DNA of 64,000 nt from Roseateles sp. (GCF_019237615.1 NZ_JAFAGT010000085.1:124001-188000), one strand, 5' to 3'; counted from the first letter of the stretch, positions 52,309 through 61,639 are shown. Numbers and translations are program-made. The notes: generated by a model not told the origin, from the letters alone.

Positions 52309-52754
52309 CAACATGCCCGGCAAACCACCGCCGCTTCGTAGATGCTGAGGAACTCCGCCGGCATGCGCCGCGGCCTGCCGCCGCTGATGTCGATGCAGAT
52401 CAAGGCCCAGCGCCCGCGCATCAGCGTGACGCCATCCCCGGTGCGGCGCAACTGGAAGCGCCGCTCCATCGTCAGCCTGCCGTCGCTGGCCGTCAGCCAG
52501 GTGCCCAGTTGCAGCGCATCGCCCTCGAAGGACGGCAGCAGATAGTCGTAATGCCCCTCGCGGATCGCCATCGCGCGGTCCATACGGCGATAGTCCGCCA
52601 GGCTCAGGCCCAGCGCCTCGGAATGCGCCCAGCCGGCCTGCTCGCACCACTGCACGTAGACGGCATTGTTGGTGTGGCCCAGGCCGTCGATGTCGCCCGG
52701 CCGGGGCGACAGCGCCAGCAGGAAGGGCGACGCATGGTCCCAGCCTTCGGTCAT
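52308..52754 (-). CDS. Hot-dog acyl-CoA thioesterase (4HBT-type), coupled to jetD
   Basis: The 148-aa protein from MTEGWDHASPFLLAL has the 4HBT-type DxDxxGHxNNAxYxxW pattern (DIDGLGHTNNAVYVQWCEQA), with the active-site Asp. It hydrolyses a thioester; the substrate is not predictable. Its ATG overlaps the jetD stop (ATGA), so it is read with the Wadjet-like cassette. It may be a fellow-traveller or an accessory factor. Confidence 0.85.
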   Translation of the reverse strand: MTEGWDHASPFLLALSPRPGDIDGLGHTNNAVYVQWCEQAGWAHSEALGLSLADYRRMDRAMAIREGHYDYLLPSFEGDALQLGTWLTASDGRLTMERRFQLRRTGDGVTLMRGRWALICIDISGGRPRRMPAEFLSIYEAAVVCRAC

Positions 52755-53923
52755 CACAGCCAGCCCTCCTGTTCGGCCTTCACGCCGCGTTCGTTCAGCG
52801 CATCGCGCAAGGCCGCCAGTTCGGGCGGCAACACCTGCCCGGCAAGTCGGTCCAGCAGCGCGCGGTCGTAGCGGCCCAAGGCCGGCAGGCCGACACGCGA
52901 TAGCCGCCCGGGCTCCATCCCGACCGCGGCCCAGGCCAGGCCGGCATCCACCCAGGGCTGAGCGGCGGCCAGCGCGATCTCTATGCCGGCAGGGTCGGCA
53001 TCGGCACTGACGGCGGCCGGCGCCGGCGCGACCGCCAGCAGCCGGGCCATGGCCTGCGCCCAGGCCCGCGTCGGGCGGCCGGCGATCCACACCAGCGCAT
53101 CGCCGGGTGCACGACGAGTCGCCTGCTTCTCGAAGCTGGCGCGGTTCTCGATCAACCACCAGCGCGCGGGCGGCGTCGCGCCTTGCAAGTTGGCGAGCGC
53201 GTCGACCGGCAGCGTGATGAAGGCCGCCGCCCCCAGGTCCAGCCGTTGCCCGCCCGGCCATTGCAGGCCCAGGTCGCCCGCCAGCGTCAACGTCGGGGCG
53301 AAGGCCGCAATGCCGAGTGCCGGAAGGTCGAAATGCCGCTCCAGCCACTGCCACTCGCCATCGGCAATCGCCTTGGTGTGGCCCAGGCGCAGCGCGAAGT
53401 CGCGACGCAACCCCTGCTCGCCGGCACTCGTCCATGCAAGCAAGGCGTCCAGCAGCGCCGCCCGCGCCTCGGCCGCTGCCGTGGCCATGCGCGACTCGGC
53501 CAGCGCCTGCGCCGCCTCGCCCACCAGTGCGCTCGCCATCAACGCTTCCAGCCGCGCGGCCAGGGCCTCGCGGCGGGCCTCACGCTGGCTGCGCGTCGCC
53601 AGGCCCAGCGCGGCCTGCAGCGCTTCCAGCTCGACCCATTGCAGGGCCGTGCGCTGCCAGCGTCCGCGCGCGAAGCGCTCGGTCACGGTACACAGGCCGG
53701 CCGTCAGCGCCCTGTCGGCCAGGCGCTCTGCCAGTTCGATGCGGACCGGGCCGGCCGCTTCGAGCAAGGCCTGCCAGCGGCGACTTTCGGTGCTGCCGCG
53801 CAGCCAGTCGGCCAGCAGCTCGCGCTCGTCCACGTCCAACGCGGGCAACGCGGCAGGCCAGACCGCCGCGGACGCCCCGCGTTGGCGGCGGTCGCGGCCG
53901 GAGCTCAGCTCACGCGTACTCAC
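52754..53923 (-). CDS. jetD: JetD-like Toprim nuclease subunit (Wadjet-type)
   Basis: The 389-aa protein has an N-terminal helical/winged-helix arm region (about 1-230) and a C-terminal Toprim-type domain. The conserved Glu appears in WWLIENRASFEK (about residue 258) and the Asp-x-Asp in SADADPAGIEIALAAA (about 305). These are the positions expected for a metal-dependent DNA cleavage site. In Wadjet, JetD cuts plasmid DNA after loop extrusion. It is the fourth gene after the SMC complex, with a 14-nt overlap with jetC. Assignment rests strongly on context; the type within Wadjet is not resolved. Confidence 0.75.
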   Translation of the reverse strand: MSTRELSSGRDRRQRGASAAVWPAALPALDVDERELLADWLRGSTESRRWQALLEAAGPVRIELAERLADRALTAGLCTVTERFARGRWQRTALQWVELEALQAALGLATRSQREARREALAARLEALMASALVGEAAQALAESRMATAAAEARAALLDALLAWTSAGEQGLRRDFALRLGHTKAIADGEWQWLERHFDLPALGIAAFAPTLTLAGDLGLQWPGGQRLDLGAAAFITLPVDALANLQGATPPARWWLIENRASFEKQATRRAPGDALVWIAGRPTRAWAQAMARLLAVAPAPAAVSADADPAGIEIALAAAQPWVDAGLAWAAVGMEPGRLSRVGLPALGRYDRALLDRLAGQVLPPELAALRDALNERGVKAEQEGWL

Positions 53924-56726
53924 TGACCTCCGGCCTGCGCGCCAGCACCGCGATCGGCGGCGCCCAGCGCTCGCCGCGCGGCTTCTTGCTCGTCACCAGC
54001 GTGATCTCGCTGGGCTCGAAGACCTCGACGTTGTGCGTGATGGGCGTCGTCAGCAGGTACTGGGCCCGCGTCGAGCGCAGAAAGTGGCCCACCAGCTGGA
54101 TGTTGCGCACGTCCAGGTGGGCAAAAGGCTCGTCGATGAAGACGAAGCCGCCGGGCGTCTCGTCGTCCTTCATCAGGCCCACGAGCAGGATCAGGCTCTT
54201 CAGCACCTGCTGGCCACCCGAAGCCTCGCCGTCGTTCAGGCCCACCTCGCCCTTGCCGTCGAAGTTGAACTTCACGTGCAGGCCGGCCTGGGCCAGCACG
54301 GTGTCGTCGTTGTCCAGATGGGGCAGTTGCGCCTCGGCGACGACGCCGGCCAGTTCACCCAGCTCGGCAACGTTCTTCTTGTAGCGCCGCACCGTGGCCT
54401 TGAGCACGTCGATGTAGCGCTCTCGGGCATTGCTTGCGGCCGTGGCAGCCAGCGCGTTGCTGGCCTTGCGGTCGGACAGCTGGTGAGCCTGTTCGCGCAC
54501 CTGCAGGTCCATGCGGGTGTGGCGGTCGACGACGCTGGCGTCGGTCTCCCAAACCCCGCTGGCCAGCTCCTGGTCGACGTGATGCGAGCGAATCTCGGCC
54601 TGGCGGGCGTTCTCGAACTCGTTGCACAGCGCCGCGAGGGCGATGGCCGTGATCCAGCGCGGCGGGAACTTGGCGCCGGCCTCGCGCGACGCAGCGGCGG
54701 CCTGACTCAGCGCGATGCGGCGGGCCGCATGGTCGCGTGCGGTCTGGGCCTGGCGGGCCTCGCCGTCGGCCAGCTCCTGCTGGGCGCGGTTGTAGCCGTC
54801 CTCGCTGCGCGCCGATGCCTTGACGAGGCGGTCATGCTCGGCCTCCAGCCCCTGCATGCGCGTCGACGCCTCGGCCCGGGCCTGCTTCAGCGCCGGCAGG
54901 CGGGCACGCGCCTCGGCAAACTCGTCGGCGCGCTCGGACAGCTCCTGGGCGGCCTTGTGGCCCTGGGCGGCACGCTGGGCGTCCTTCAGCTGCCGGTCCA
55001 CCTCGCCCTGGGCCTTGACGACACGGGTCAGCTCGGCGTCCAGCCGCAGCAGCTCCCCCTCCAGCGACTGGCGCCGTGCGGCCACCGCGTTGGCGCCGAA
55101 CTGGTGGTCGGCGGGCGAGATGAAGACGCTCCGCCCGCCGCGACCGTCGCGGTAGTAGGCGTCGGCGGTGATCCATTCGCCGCCCACGCCCGAGCCCTCC
55201 TCGGTGCTGGCCACGCAGCGTATGCCGTCGAGCTGGCGCGCCAGCCAGGTCGGCAGCGGAGCGCTGACCTTCAGCGCGGCCAGCAGCGAACCGGGCCGGG
55301 CCTGGGTGACCGGCGCGGCATCGGAGACGACGTAATGGCGGTACTTCTGCTTGGACGCGATGGCGAATGCTCGCGCCTCGTCGCTGCGCTGCTTCAGCAC
55401 CACGACCCAGCGCGAGCCGCGCAGCACGCCCTCGGCGGCTGCGCGCCACTGCTCATCGGCGATGTCTATGCTGTCGGCCACGACATGGTGCGCGATGCCG
55501 GCCTCGTCCAGCGCGCGGCGCAGCGGCGCCACCTCGGGCGGAGGCGGCGGCAGGCGCTTGTCCTTCAGCTCGGCGATCAGGCCCTGCACATGCTTGAGCT
55601 TGTCGTCGGCGCGGGTGTACTCGCCACGCAGCCTGTCCTTGTCAGCCGCCAGCGCCTGGGTGCGCGCAGCCAGCGCGGCGGCATCGGCCTCCACGTCGGC
55701 CAGCGCCTTCAGCTCGTCCTCGCGCTTGACCGCCAGCTCTACCGGCTTCTCGGCCTCGCGGGCTGCGTCGAAGGCGCTGCGGGCGTCGCGGCGCTGCGTG
55801 TCCAGCTCGATGAGGCGAGCCTTGGTGGCCTCATGCTCGGCGAACAGCTCGTGCAGCCTGGCGCGCTTGCCGGACAGCGCGCGCGCGTCGGCGCTGGCGA
55901 ACAGGCGGGCGCGGTGCAGTTCGCGGCCGTCGCGCGCCAGCTTCTCGCGCGACTCGCTCCACTGCATGACCGGCAGCACCTCGGTGGCCAGGCGCTCGCG
56001 CTCCGCGATCCTGAGCTGCCACTGGCGGTGACTGGTCACGCGGTTGGCCAGCTCGCTGAGCTGCGCCTGGGTGCGGGCCAGCTCACCCTCGGCCGCCTCC
56101 ACCTCCTTGGCCAGTTGCTGCTGGTGCGAACGCGCCTGCTCGTAGCGATCCAGCACCTCCTGGTCGCCGAACACCTCGAAGACGAGGCGCAGCAGCTCGC
56201 GCGGGTTGAGGTCGCAGAGCTTGTCGGTCTGCCCCTGCTCCAGTGCCAACACCTTGCCGATGGCCCGCGTCAGGCCCGCGGCCTCAAGCCGGCGGCGCCA
56301 GGCCTCGATGCCCAGCCACTCGCGCTCGCTCTTCTCGGCCAGCTGCTCGATTTCGTGCACACCGTCCAGCATCAGGTAGCGACGCGTCCAGTCTCCGCCC
56401 TGGCGCTCGATGCGGCAGGCCAGCGTCACCTGGTCGGCGTAGAGCAGCGAGGACGCGAACGGCCGGCTGCTGTTCTGCCGGCCGCGCGGACGGTTGTCCA
56501 CCAGCGCGCGCAGCCAGGCCGTCTCGGCGTTGGCGTGGCGGGCATAGGTGCGGAATGTGCGACCGCCCGAGCACTCCAGGCCCAGCAGCGTCCGCAGCGC
56601 GTCCAGGAGCGTCGTCTTGCCCGAGCCGTTGGGACCGGCAATGGTGATGATGGCACCGTCCAGCGGCAGGCTCACGCGCTGGCAGTAGTCCCAGTGCAGC
56701 AGTTCAAGGGTTTGCAGGTGGAACAT
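53910..56726 (-). CDS. jetC: JetC-like SMC ATPase (Wadjet-type, MukB/MksB-related)
   Basis: ATPase of an SMC-like loop-extruding complex. The 938-aa protein has Walker A GPNGSGKTTLLD (residues 31-42), long coiled coils (about 205-420 and 500-760) around a hinge-like centre, the ABC signature ASGGQQVLKSLILLVGL (about 830) and Walker B GFVFIDEPFAHLD (about 858). It is shorter than many JetC/MukB proteins (about 1100 or more). The start overlaps the jetB stop (ATGA). Alternatively a chromosome-maintaining MksB, but the JetD gene favours Wadjet. Confidence 0.82.
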   Translation of the reverse strand: MFHLQTLELLHWDYCQRVSLPLDGAIITIAGPNGSGKTTLLDALRTLLGLECSGGRTFRTYARHANAETAWLRALVDNRPRGRQNSSRPFASSLLYADQVTLACRIERQGGDWTRRYLMLDGVHEIEQLAEKSEREWLGIEAWRRRLEAAGLTRAIGKVLALEQGQTDKLCDLNPRELLRLVFEVFGDQEVLDRYEQARSHQQQLAKEVEAAEGELARTQAQLSELANRVTSHRQWQLRIAERERLATEVLPVMQWSESREKLARDGRELHRARLFASADARALSGKRARLHELFAEHEATKARLIELDTQRRDARSAFDAAREAEKPVELAVKREDELKALADVEADAAALAARTQALAADKDRLRGEYTRADDKLKHVQGLIAELKDKRLPPPPPEVAPLRRALDEAGIAHHVVADSIDIADEQWRAAAEGVLRGSRWVVVLKQRSDEARAFAIASKQKYRHYVVSDAAPVTQARPGSLLAALKVSAPLPTWLARQLDGIRCVASTEEGSGVGGEWITADAYYRDGRGGRSVFISPADHQFGANAVAARRQSLEGELLRLDAELTRVVKAQGEVDRQLKDAQRAAQGHKAAQELSERADEFAEARARLPALKQARAEASTRMQGLEAEHDRLVKASARSEDGYNRAQQELADGEARQAQTARDHAARRIALSQAAAASREAGAKFPPRWITAIALAALCNEFENARQAEIRSHHVDQELASGVWETDASVVDRHTRMDLQVREQAHQLSDRKASNALAATAASNARERYIDVLKATVRRYKKNVAELGELAGVVAEAQLPHLDNDDTVLAQAGLHVKFNFDGKGEVGLNDGEASGGQQVLKSLILLVGLMKDDETPGGFVFIDEPFAHLDVRNIQLVGHFLRSTRAQYLLTTPITHNVEVFEPSEITLVTSKKPRGERWAPPIAVLARRPEVSEYA

Positions 56727-57436
56727 CAGTCTTCGCTCGGCTCTTCTGGTTCCTGGCGGGCGGCCTGGATTTCGGCCAGGGCGGGCGCAGCCAGCGGGTC
56801 GGTGGCGCGGGCCAGCACATCGGCCAGCGCGCCGTCGAGGATGCGCGGCGCGAGCTGGTCGTAGTCCAGCAGCAGGTCCAGCAGCGGTCCCTCGACGATG
56901 TCCTCGCCGCGACGCTGGATGAAGCCGTGACGCTCCAGCAGCTTGAGGTTGGCGTCGATGCGCAGCTTCTTGCCGAGCTGGTCACCGAAGTCGGCCAGCA
57001 GGCTTCGGTAGCTCAGGGAGGGCGACACGCTGGCTGCGGCCGGTACCGGCTTGTCCTTGGCGAACATCTCGCCCTGGTCGTCGCCCGCCGCGTCGCTGCG
57101 GTTGATCTGGCGCTGGCGCTTGGGCAGCACGATGAGGCTCCACAGCACCACCAGCAGCGACACGCCGTCGCGCGGCAGCTCCAGGTTGTTGTTGGCGTTC
57201 AGCCCCACTTCGCCGAAGACGGCGCTCTCGGCCGGGCGCAGCAGCGCGACGCTGACCTGGTCCGCATAGACGTTGTCGACCACCCGCAGGCCCACGCCCG
57301 AGAGGCGCCGGCCCAGTTCTTCCCACAGCTCGGCGTCGATCAGCGCCCGTTTCATCAGCGGGTGGCTGCGCGGCAGCCAGCGCCGCGCCAGCAGTTGGGC
57401 CGCGAGGCTCGCGGCATCGTCCAGCGTGGAGTTCAT
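56726..57436 (-). CDS. jetB: JetB-like KITE subunit (MksE-related)
   Basis: The 236-aa protein, mostly winged-helix-like, from MNSTLDDAASLAAQLL. It shows LNANNNLELPRDGVSLLVVL (a segment typical of the MksE/DUF4194 group) and SYRSLLADFGDQLGKKLRID. It would bind the kleisin next to the SMC heads. It overlaps jetA by 4 nt (ATGA) and jetC by 1 nt. The acidic C-terminal tail is unremarkable. Confidence 0.78.
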   Translation of the reverse strand: MNSTLDDAASLAAQLLARRWLPRSHPLMKRALIDAELWEELGRRLSGVGLRVVDNVYADQVSVALLRPAESAVFGEVGLNANNNLELPRDGVSLLVVLWSLIVLPKRQRQINRSDAAGDDQGEMFAKDKPVPAAASVSPSLSYRSLLADFGDQLGKKLRIDANLKLLERHGFIQRRGEDIVEGPLLDLLLDYDQLAPRILDGALADVLARATDPLAAPALAEIQAARQEPEEPSED

Positions 57437-58734
57437 TCGGTGTCGGTCTCGGAAAGGGTGTGCAGTTCGCCGCGGCTCATCCACGCGACGAATTCGTCAT
57501 CGATGGCGCCCTGCTCGGCGCTCCAGCGCACCCGCCAGGGCTGGCGCGCCATGTCGCCGGTGGCGCCTTTCAGGTGGCGGGCCTGGGCGTCGCCCAGCAG
57601 CGGCAGCAGCTGCGCGCGGTAGGCGGCTGACGCGTAGCTGCCGCCCAGCACGGCCGGGCCGACGGGCTGCGTGCCCTGACCCTCGGCCGTCCAGCCGTTC
57701 AGCAGCGCCTGCAGCGCGTCCAGCTCGGGCGGCAGGCTCAGCACCTCCAGCCGGCCATCGGGCGCGGAGCGGGCCTGCGGCAGGCCGGCGGCCTCGGGCT
57801 TGGCCGGACGGTCACGCTCGAACTCGGCCTCGGCGCCATCCACCAGTTCCTGGGCCGCCACCATGACGGGCTGCACGCCGGTGGACAAGGCCTCGCCCAG
57901 CAGCGCGTGCAGCTCCGGGACCCGCTGCAGCCATTGCCGCACGTCGGTCGTCGTCACGCCCGTGGAGCCCAGTGTGACGCGCTGGCGGTCGGCCTGCTGC
58001 AAGGCGCGGTTGAACTGGCTGGCCATGACCAGCAGCCCCGCCTGGGCATGGCCCAGCTCTCGCGCCAGCCGCTCCAGCCGGCCATCGCCCTGGGCCTGCT
58101 CAATGATGGCCTTGAGCGCCTCGCCGGCCCGGTCCACCAGCGCCAGCGCGCGCTCGAAGCGGGTGCGCGCGCGGCGCAGCTGAAACTCGCTGCCGCTGGC
58201 CATCGCGTCGGCGAACTCCTCGCGCAACCGCTGCAACTGGGCCTGCAGATGGCGCAGCTGCTGGGGCTGCAGCAGGCCCAATTGGTGGGCGCCGGCCACG
58301 CCGGCCAACAGCGCCCCGAGGTCGGCGTCCTCGCCGGCGTCCTCGGCAGTGAGCGGCTGCAGCATGCCGGCCAGCTGCTGGGCCAGCGACGTGATCGCAT
58401 AAGTCTGCGTGGAGGCGTCCCAGCTCAGCAGCTCAGCCTCGCGCAGGCGCTTCAGCACCGTCTCCAGCGCGTCTTCGCGCAGCTGGTGGAAGGCCTGGTT
58501 CAAGGCCTCGCGCGTCAGCCGCGCGGCCGGCAGCGCCATCAGCTCCAGGAAAACCCAGACGCGCAGCCTGACCCAGCCGGCCTCGCCGCCGAACAGCGCA
58601 CGCTGGGCGGCGATCAGCGCCTCCTGGCGCTCCAGCTGCCACCACAGCAGCGAATCGGCCGGCGCGGCGCCGTCGCGGAAGAACTCGTCAGCCGGGCGCG
58701 GCTCGTCGGGGGCGTTGGGGCGGTGCTCGGACAT
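57433..58734 (-). CDS. jetA: JetA-like kleisin subunit (MksF-related)
   Basis: The 433-aa protein from MSEHRPNAPDEPRPADEF. It has an N-terminal winged-helix-like region, a helical middle (about 120-260, with coiled-coil-like spacing) and a C-terminal winged helix near TGDMARQPWRVRWSAEQGAI. No catalytic motif. It is the first gene of the cassette, as in jetABCD. Sequence identity to known JetA is likely low; the call leans on the gene order and the neighbouring JetB, C and D. Confidence 0.7.
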   Translation of the reverse strand: MSEHRPNAPDEPRPADEFFRDGAAPADSLLWWQLERQEALIAAQRALFGGEAGWVRLRVWVFLELMALPAARLTREALNQAFHQLREDALETVLKRLREAELLSWDASTQTYAITSLAQQLAGMLQPLTAEDAGEDADLGALLAGVAGAHQLGLLQPQQLRHLQAQLQRLREEFADAMASGSEFQLRRARTRFERALALVDRAGEALKAIIEQAQGDGRLERLARELGHAQAGLLVMASQFNRALQQADRQRVTLGSTGVTTTDVRQWLQRVPELHALLGEALSTGVQPVMVAAQELVDGAEAEFERDRPAKPEAAGLPQARSAPDGRLEVLSLPPELDALQALLNGWTAEGQGTQPVGPAVLGGSYASAAYRAQLLPLLGDAQARHLKGATGDMARQPWRVRWSAEQGAIDDEFVAWMSRGELHTLSETDTE

Positions 58735-58897
58735 GGGGCGCGGATTATCGACGCCCTTCCCCACTCGATAGCTAGGGATGTCGGAGACCTTGACAATCGC
58801 CCACCGAACGCGCCGTTACATGGCCTACCCCCATGGGACCGCGGCGGTGCTGGCATCGAATGTGCATGGCCCATTGCCTCAATCGGAGGAACCCGAG

Positions 58898-59773
58898 ATG
58901 CCCCATCGCACATTGCTCGCCGCCGCCGCGCTCGCGATCGCAGCCATCGTCCCCCATCAGGCCAGGGCCGGCATCGTCATCAACTACGCCAGCGGCTTCA
59001 GCGGCGCCTGCGGCAGCGGCCTGACCTGCGTGGGCAACGCGGCGGTGAACGGCAGCGCGCTGCGCCTGACGCCGGCCGCCCAGAGCCAGGCCGGCGCTGG
59101 CTACAGCACCACGGCCATCACGCTGGGCGCCGGCGCCACCTTCAGCACGAGCTTCCAGTTCCAGCTGACCCAGCCCGGCGGCATCGCCCCCGCCGACGGC
59201 CTGACCTTCGTGCTGGCCCAGGGCACATCGGGCCTGGGGAGCGCCGGAGGCGGCATGGGTTACCAAGGCGTGGGCAACAGCGTCGCCATCGAGTTCGACA
59301 CCTACTGGAACAGCTTCGACCCCAACAGCAACCATGTCGGCGTGGACACCAATGGCTCGTTGAGCAGCCTGATCACCGTCAACCCCTACGGCGTCGCCTT
59401 CTGCGACTTCACTGCCAACAGCTACGCCGGCGACGGCTGCATGAGCAACGGCAAGGTCTGGTCGGCCTTCATCACCTACGACGGCAGCACCCAGAAGCTC
59501 AGCGTCAGCGTGCAGCAGCAGGGCATGGCGCTGATCCAGCTGATCAACGACTACAGCATAGACATTGCCGGCATCCTGGGCGCCACCGACGCCTATGTCG
59601 GCTTCACGGCCGCGACGGGCGCCGGCGTGGAGAATCACGACATCCTGAGCTGGCAACTGGCCAACGACACCTCCATCGTCGCCCCCGAAAACGAGCTGCC
59701 CGAGCCGGCCAGCCTGGCCCTGCTGGGCCTGGCCGGCGTCGCGTCGCTGCGGGCAGGCCGCCGCCGCGCCTGA
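58898..59773 (+). CDS. PEP-CTERM-anchored legume-lectin-like secreted protein
   Basis: The 291-aa product has a signal peptide (to about residue 24) and an L-type lectin-like beta domain: PADGLTFVLAQGTSGLG, NSVAIEFDTYWNS, and NHVGVDTNGSLSSL resemble the metal- and sugar-binding strands of bacterial legume-like lectins. The C terminus has the PEP-CTERM signal LPEPASLALLGLAGVASLRA with a basic RRRA tail for exosortase processing. GGAGGA precedes the ATG at 58898; the longer upstream frame lacks homology. A TTGACA box at 58790-58795 may be a -35 element. Sugar specificity is unknown. Confidence 0.88.
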   Translation: MPHRTLLAAAALAIAAIVPHQARAGIVINYASGFSGACGSGLTCVGNAAVNGSALRLTPAAQSQAGAGYSTTAITLGAGATFSTSFQFQLTQPGGIAPADGLTFVLAQGTSGLGSAGGGMGYQGVGNSVAIEFDTYWNSFDPNSNHVGVDTNGSLSSLITVNPYGVAFCDFTANSYAGDGCMSNGKVWSAFITYDGSTQKLSVSVQQQGMALIQLINDYSIDIAGILGATDAYVGFTAATGAGVENHDILSWQLANDTSIVAPENELPEPASLALLGLAGVASLRAGRRRA

Positions 59774-59847
59774 CGTTCGGTTTTTGCGAATGCCGACGTC
59801 AAGCCGGCTGAAACCAGGCCCGCGCAAGCGGGCCTAATCTTGTGGGC

Positions 59848-60648
59848 ATGCAAATCCCTCGCCTGCCCACCTTCTTCGTCTCCCACGGCGGCGGCCCCTG
59901 GCCGTTCATGGAGGGCGACTACCGCCGCGCCCACGCCAAGCTGGAAGCCTCGCTGCAGGCCTTGCCGGCCTCGCTGCCAGCGAGGCCCCAGGCCATCCTG
60001 ATGATCTCGGCGCACTGGGAGGAGTCCGCCTTCACGGTGATGAACTCGCCCGCGCCGAGCATGCTGTACGACTACGGCGGCTTCCCGGCCCACACCTACG
60101 AGGTGGTCTATCCCGCGCCGGGCGACCCGGTGCTGGCCGAGCGCGTCGTCGCCCTGATCCAGGCCGCAGGGCTGCCCGCCGCGCGGGACGCCAAGCGCGG
60201 CTACGACCATGGCGCGTTCTGCACCCTGGTCCCCATGTACCCGGGCGCCGACGTGCCGGTGGTTCAGCTGTCGCTCAAGCGCGGCCTTGACCCGGCCGAC
60301 CACCTGGCGCTGGGCCGTGCGCTCAGCCCCCTGCGCGACGAGGGCGTGCTCATACTCGGCAGCGGCTTCAGCTTCCACAACCTGCGCCTGTACGGCCCGG
60401 CCGGCCGCGAGCCGTCCGCCGCCTTCGACGCCTGGCTGCAGGGCGTCCTGCCCGCACCGGAGGGCCGCGCCGAACGCTTGCTGGCCTGGGCCCAGGCGCC
60501 CGCCGCCCGACTGGCCCACCCGCGCGAGGAACACCTGCTGCCACTGATGGTGGCCGCCGGCGCCGCCGAGGGTGAGGCCGCGACCTGCAGCTATCACGAG
60601 ACCGATTTCCTCGGCGGCGTGACGGCGTCCAGCTTCAGGTTCGGCTGA
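59848..60648 (+). CDS. DODA-type extradiol dioxygenase (YgiD-like)
   Basis: The 266-aa class III extradiol ring-cleavage enzyme has TFFVSHGGGPWPFMEG, LMISAHWEES, YDYGGFP and the GYDHGAFCTLVPMYP active-site His region, as in 4,5-DOPA dioxygenase. LILGSGFSFHNLR is also typical. The substrate may be an ortho-diphenol. Convergent with the next gene, 7 nt apart. An in-frame GTG two codons upstream is possible. Confidence 0.9.
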   Translation: MQIPRLPTFFVSHGGGPWPFMEGDYRRAHAKLEASLQALPASLPARPQAILMISAHWEESAFTVMNSPAPSMLYDYGGFPAHTYEVVYPAPGDPVLAERVVALIQAAGLPAARDAKRGYDHGAFCTLVPMYPGADVPVVQLSLKRGLDPADHLALGRALSPLRDEGVLILGSGFSFHNLRLYGPAGREPSAAFDAWLQGVLPAPEGRAERLLAWAQAPAARLAHPREEHLLPLMVAAGAAEGEAATCSYHETDFLGGVTASSFRFG

Positions 60649-60655
60649 CCCGGGC

Positions 60656-61585
60656 TCAGACCTGGTGGGGCGCCACGATGCGGCGCTCGCCAATCAGGAA
60701 GGCGTCGGCCACCAGTTGGAACGGGCGCCAGTCGACCTGGGAGCGGCCGGCCGCGCAGAGCTCGGCGAAGCGGGCGTAGAGCCGCGGGTACTCACCCGCC
60801 AGCGCCGCATCGGTCGCCATGGGCTGGCCGTCGATCTCCAGCACGCCGCCGCCCTGGGACAGGCGCAGGCGGCCGGCCGTCGTGACCAGCTCGATGTCCC
60901 AGGTCTGCTCGCCCTTCTGGCGGAAGTCGAACGCCGCCTCCACGCTGACGCCAGCCGGCGTGCGCAAGTCCAGCCGGGCGGCGATGGGCGCCTGCTGGTT
61001 CTCGGGAAACTCCAGCACGGCCTTGTGGACGAAGGCTTCTTCCGCCAGGACCTCGGTCAGCACCGACAGGGCGTTGATGCCCGGGTCGAACACGCCCAGG
61101 CCACCGGCCTCCCAGATCCACTGCTGCCCCGGGTGCCAGTGGTGCACGTCTTCCTTCCAGCTGATGCTGCCGCCGCTGAGCGTGCGGCCGCACAGCCAGT
61201 CGCGCGCCGCGTCCACGCCCGCGGCGAAACGCGAGTGCCAGGTCTGGAACAGCGTGCGGCCCTGTCGGGCCGCCTCGGCCTGCAGCAGCGCGATCTGCCG
61301 CGTCGTCGCCGCGGGCGGCTTCTCCAGCATGACATGCTTTCCGGCCCGCAGGGCCGCGACGGCGGCATCGAAGTGCGCCTGCGGCGGCGTGCAGATGGAG
61401 ATGGCGTCCAGCTCCGGCAACTCGGCAAGCATGGCCTCGACGCTCGTGAAGCCGGCCACGCCGGCCACACGCGCATTGCGGCTTGCCGTTGCCACCAGCT
61501 CGAAGCGCGGATCGGCGGCCAGCGCCGGAATGTGCTGATCACGGGCGATCTTGCCGATGCCCACCAAGCCCAACTTCAATGCCAT
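60656..61585 (-). CDS. Gfo/Idh/MocA dehydrogenase, probable D-galactose/L-arabinose 1-dehydrogenase
   Basis: Oxidises an aldose at C1 using NAD(P). The 309-aa protein has the Rossmann motif GLVGIGKIARDQHIPAL, the EKPP motif in KHVMLEKPPAATTRQI, and the TWHSRFA and SWKEDVHHWHPGQQWIWE segments that are characteristic of bacterial L-arabinose/D-galactose 1-dehydrogenases. Start MALKLGL is chosen over the longer upstream frame. It is divergent from a FAH/MhpD-type gene, which would suit an oxidative sugar-acid route. Confidence 0.85.
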   Translation of the reverse strand: MALKLGLVGIGKIARDQHIPALAADPRFELVATASRNARVAGVAGFTSVEAMLAELPELDAISICTPPQAHFDAAVAALRAGKHVMLEKPPAATTRQIALLQAEAARQGRTLFQTWHSRFAAGVDAARDWLCGRTLSGGSISWKEDVHHWHPGQQWIWEAGGLGVFDPGINALSVLTEVLAEEAFVHKAVLEFPENQQAPIAARLDLRTPAGVSVEAAFDFRQKGEQTWDIELVTTAGRLRLSQGGGVLEIDGQPMATDAALAGEYPRLYARFAELCAAGRSQVDWRPFQLVADAFLIGERRIVAPHQV

Positions 61586-61639
61586 GCTGTTCCCGGACAA
61601 TGCTGCCGTCGCCGCGCCACGCACGACGACGTCCTGGTG

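Noticed and set aside
52983-56864. Open frame of about 1290 codons on the + strand opposite jetC and jetD
   Set aside because: Low-complexity, Arg/Leu/Gln-rich product with no motifs; jetC on the other strand shows clear ATPase motifs.
53910-58734. SMC cassette as chromosomal MksBEF condensin only
   Set aside because: The adjacent coupled Toprim-type fourth gene is characteristic of Wadjet; kept as an alternative.
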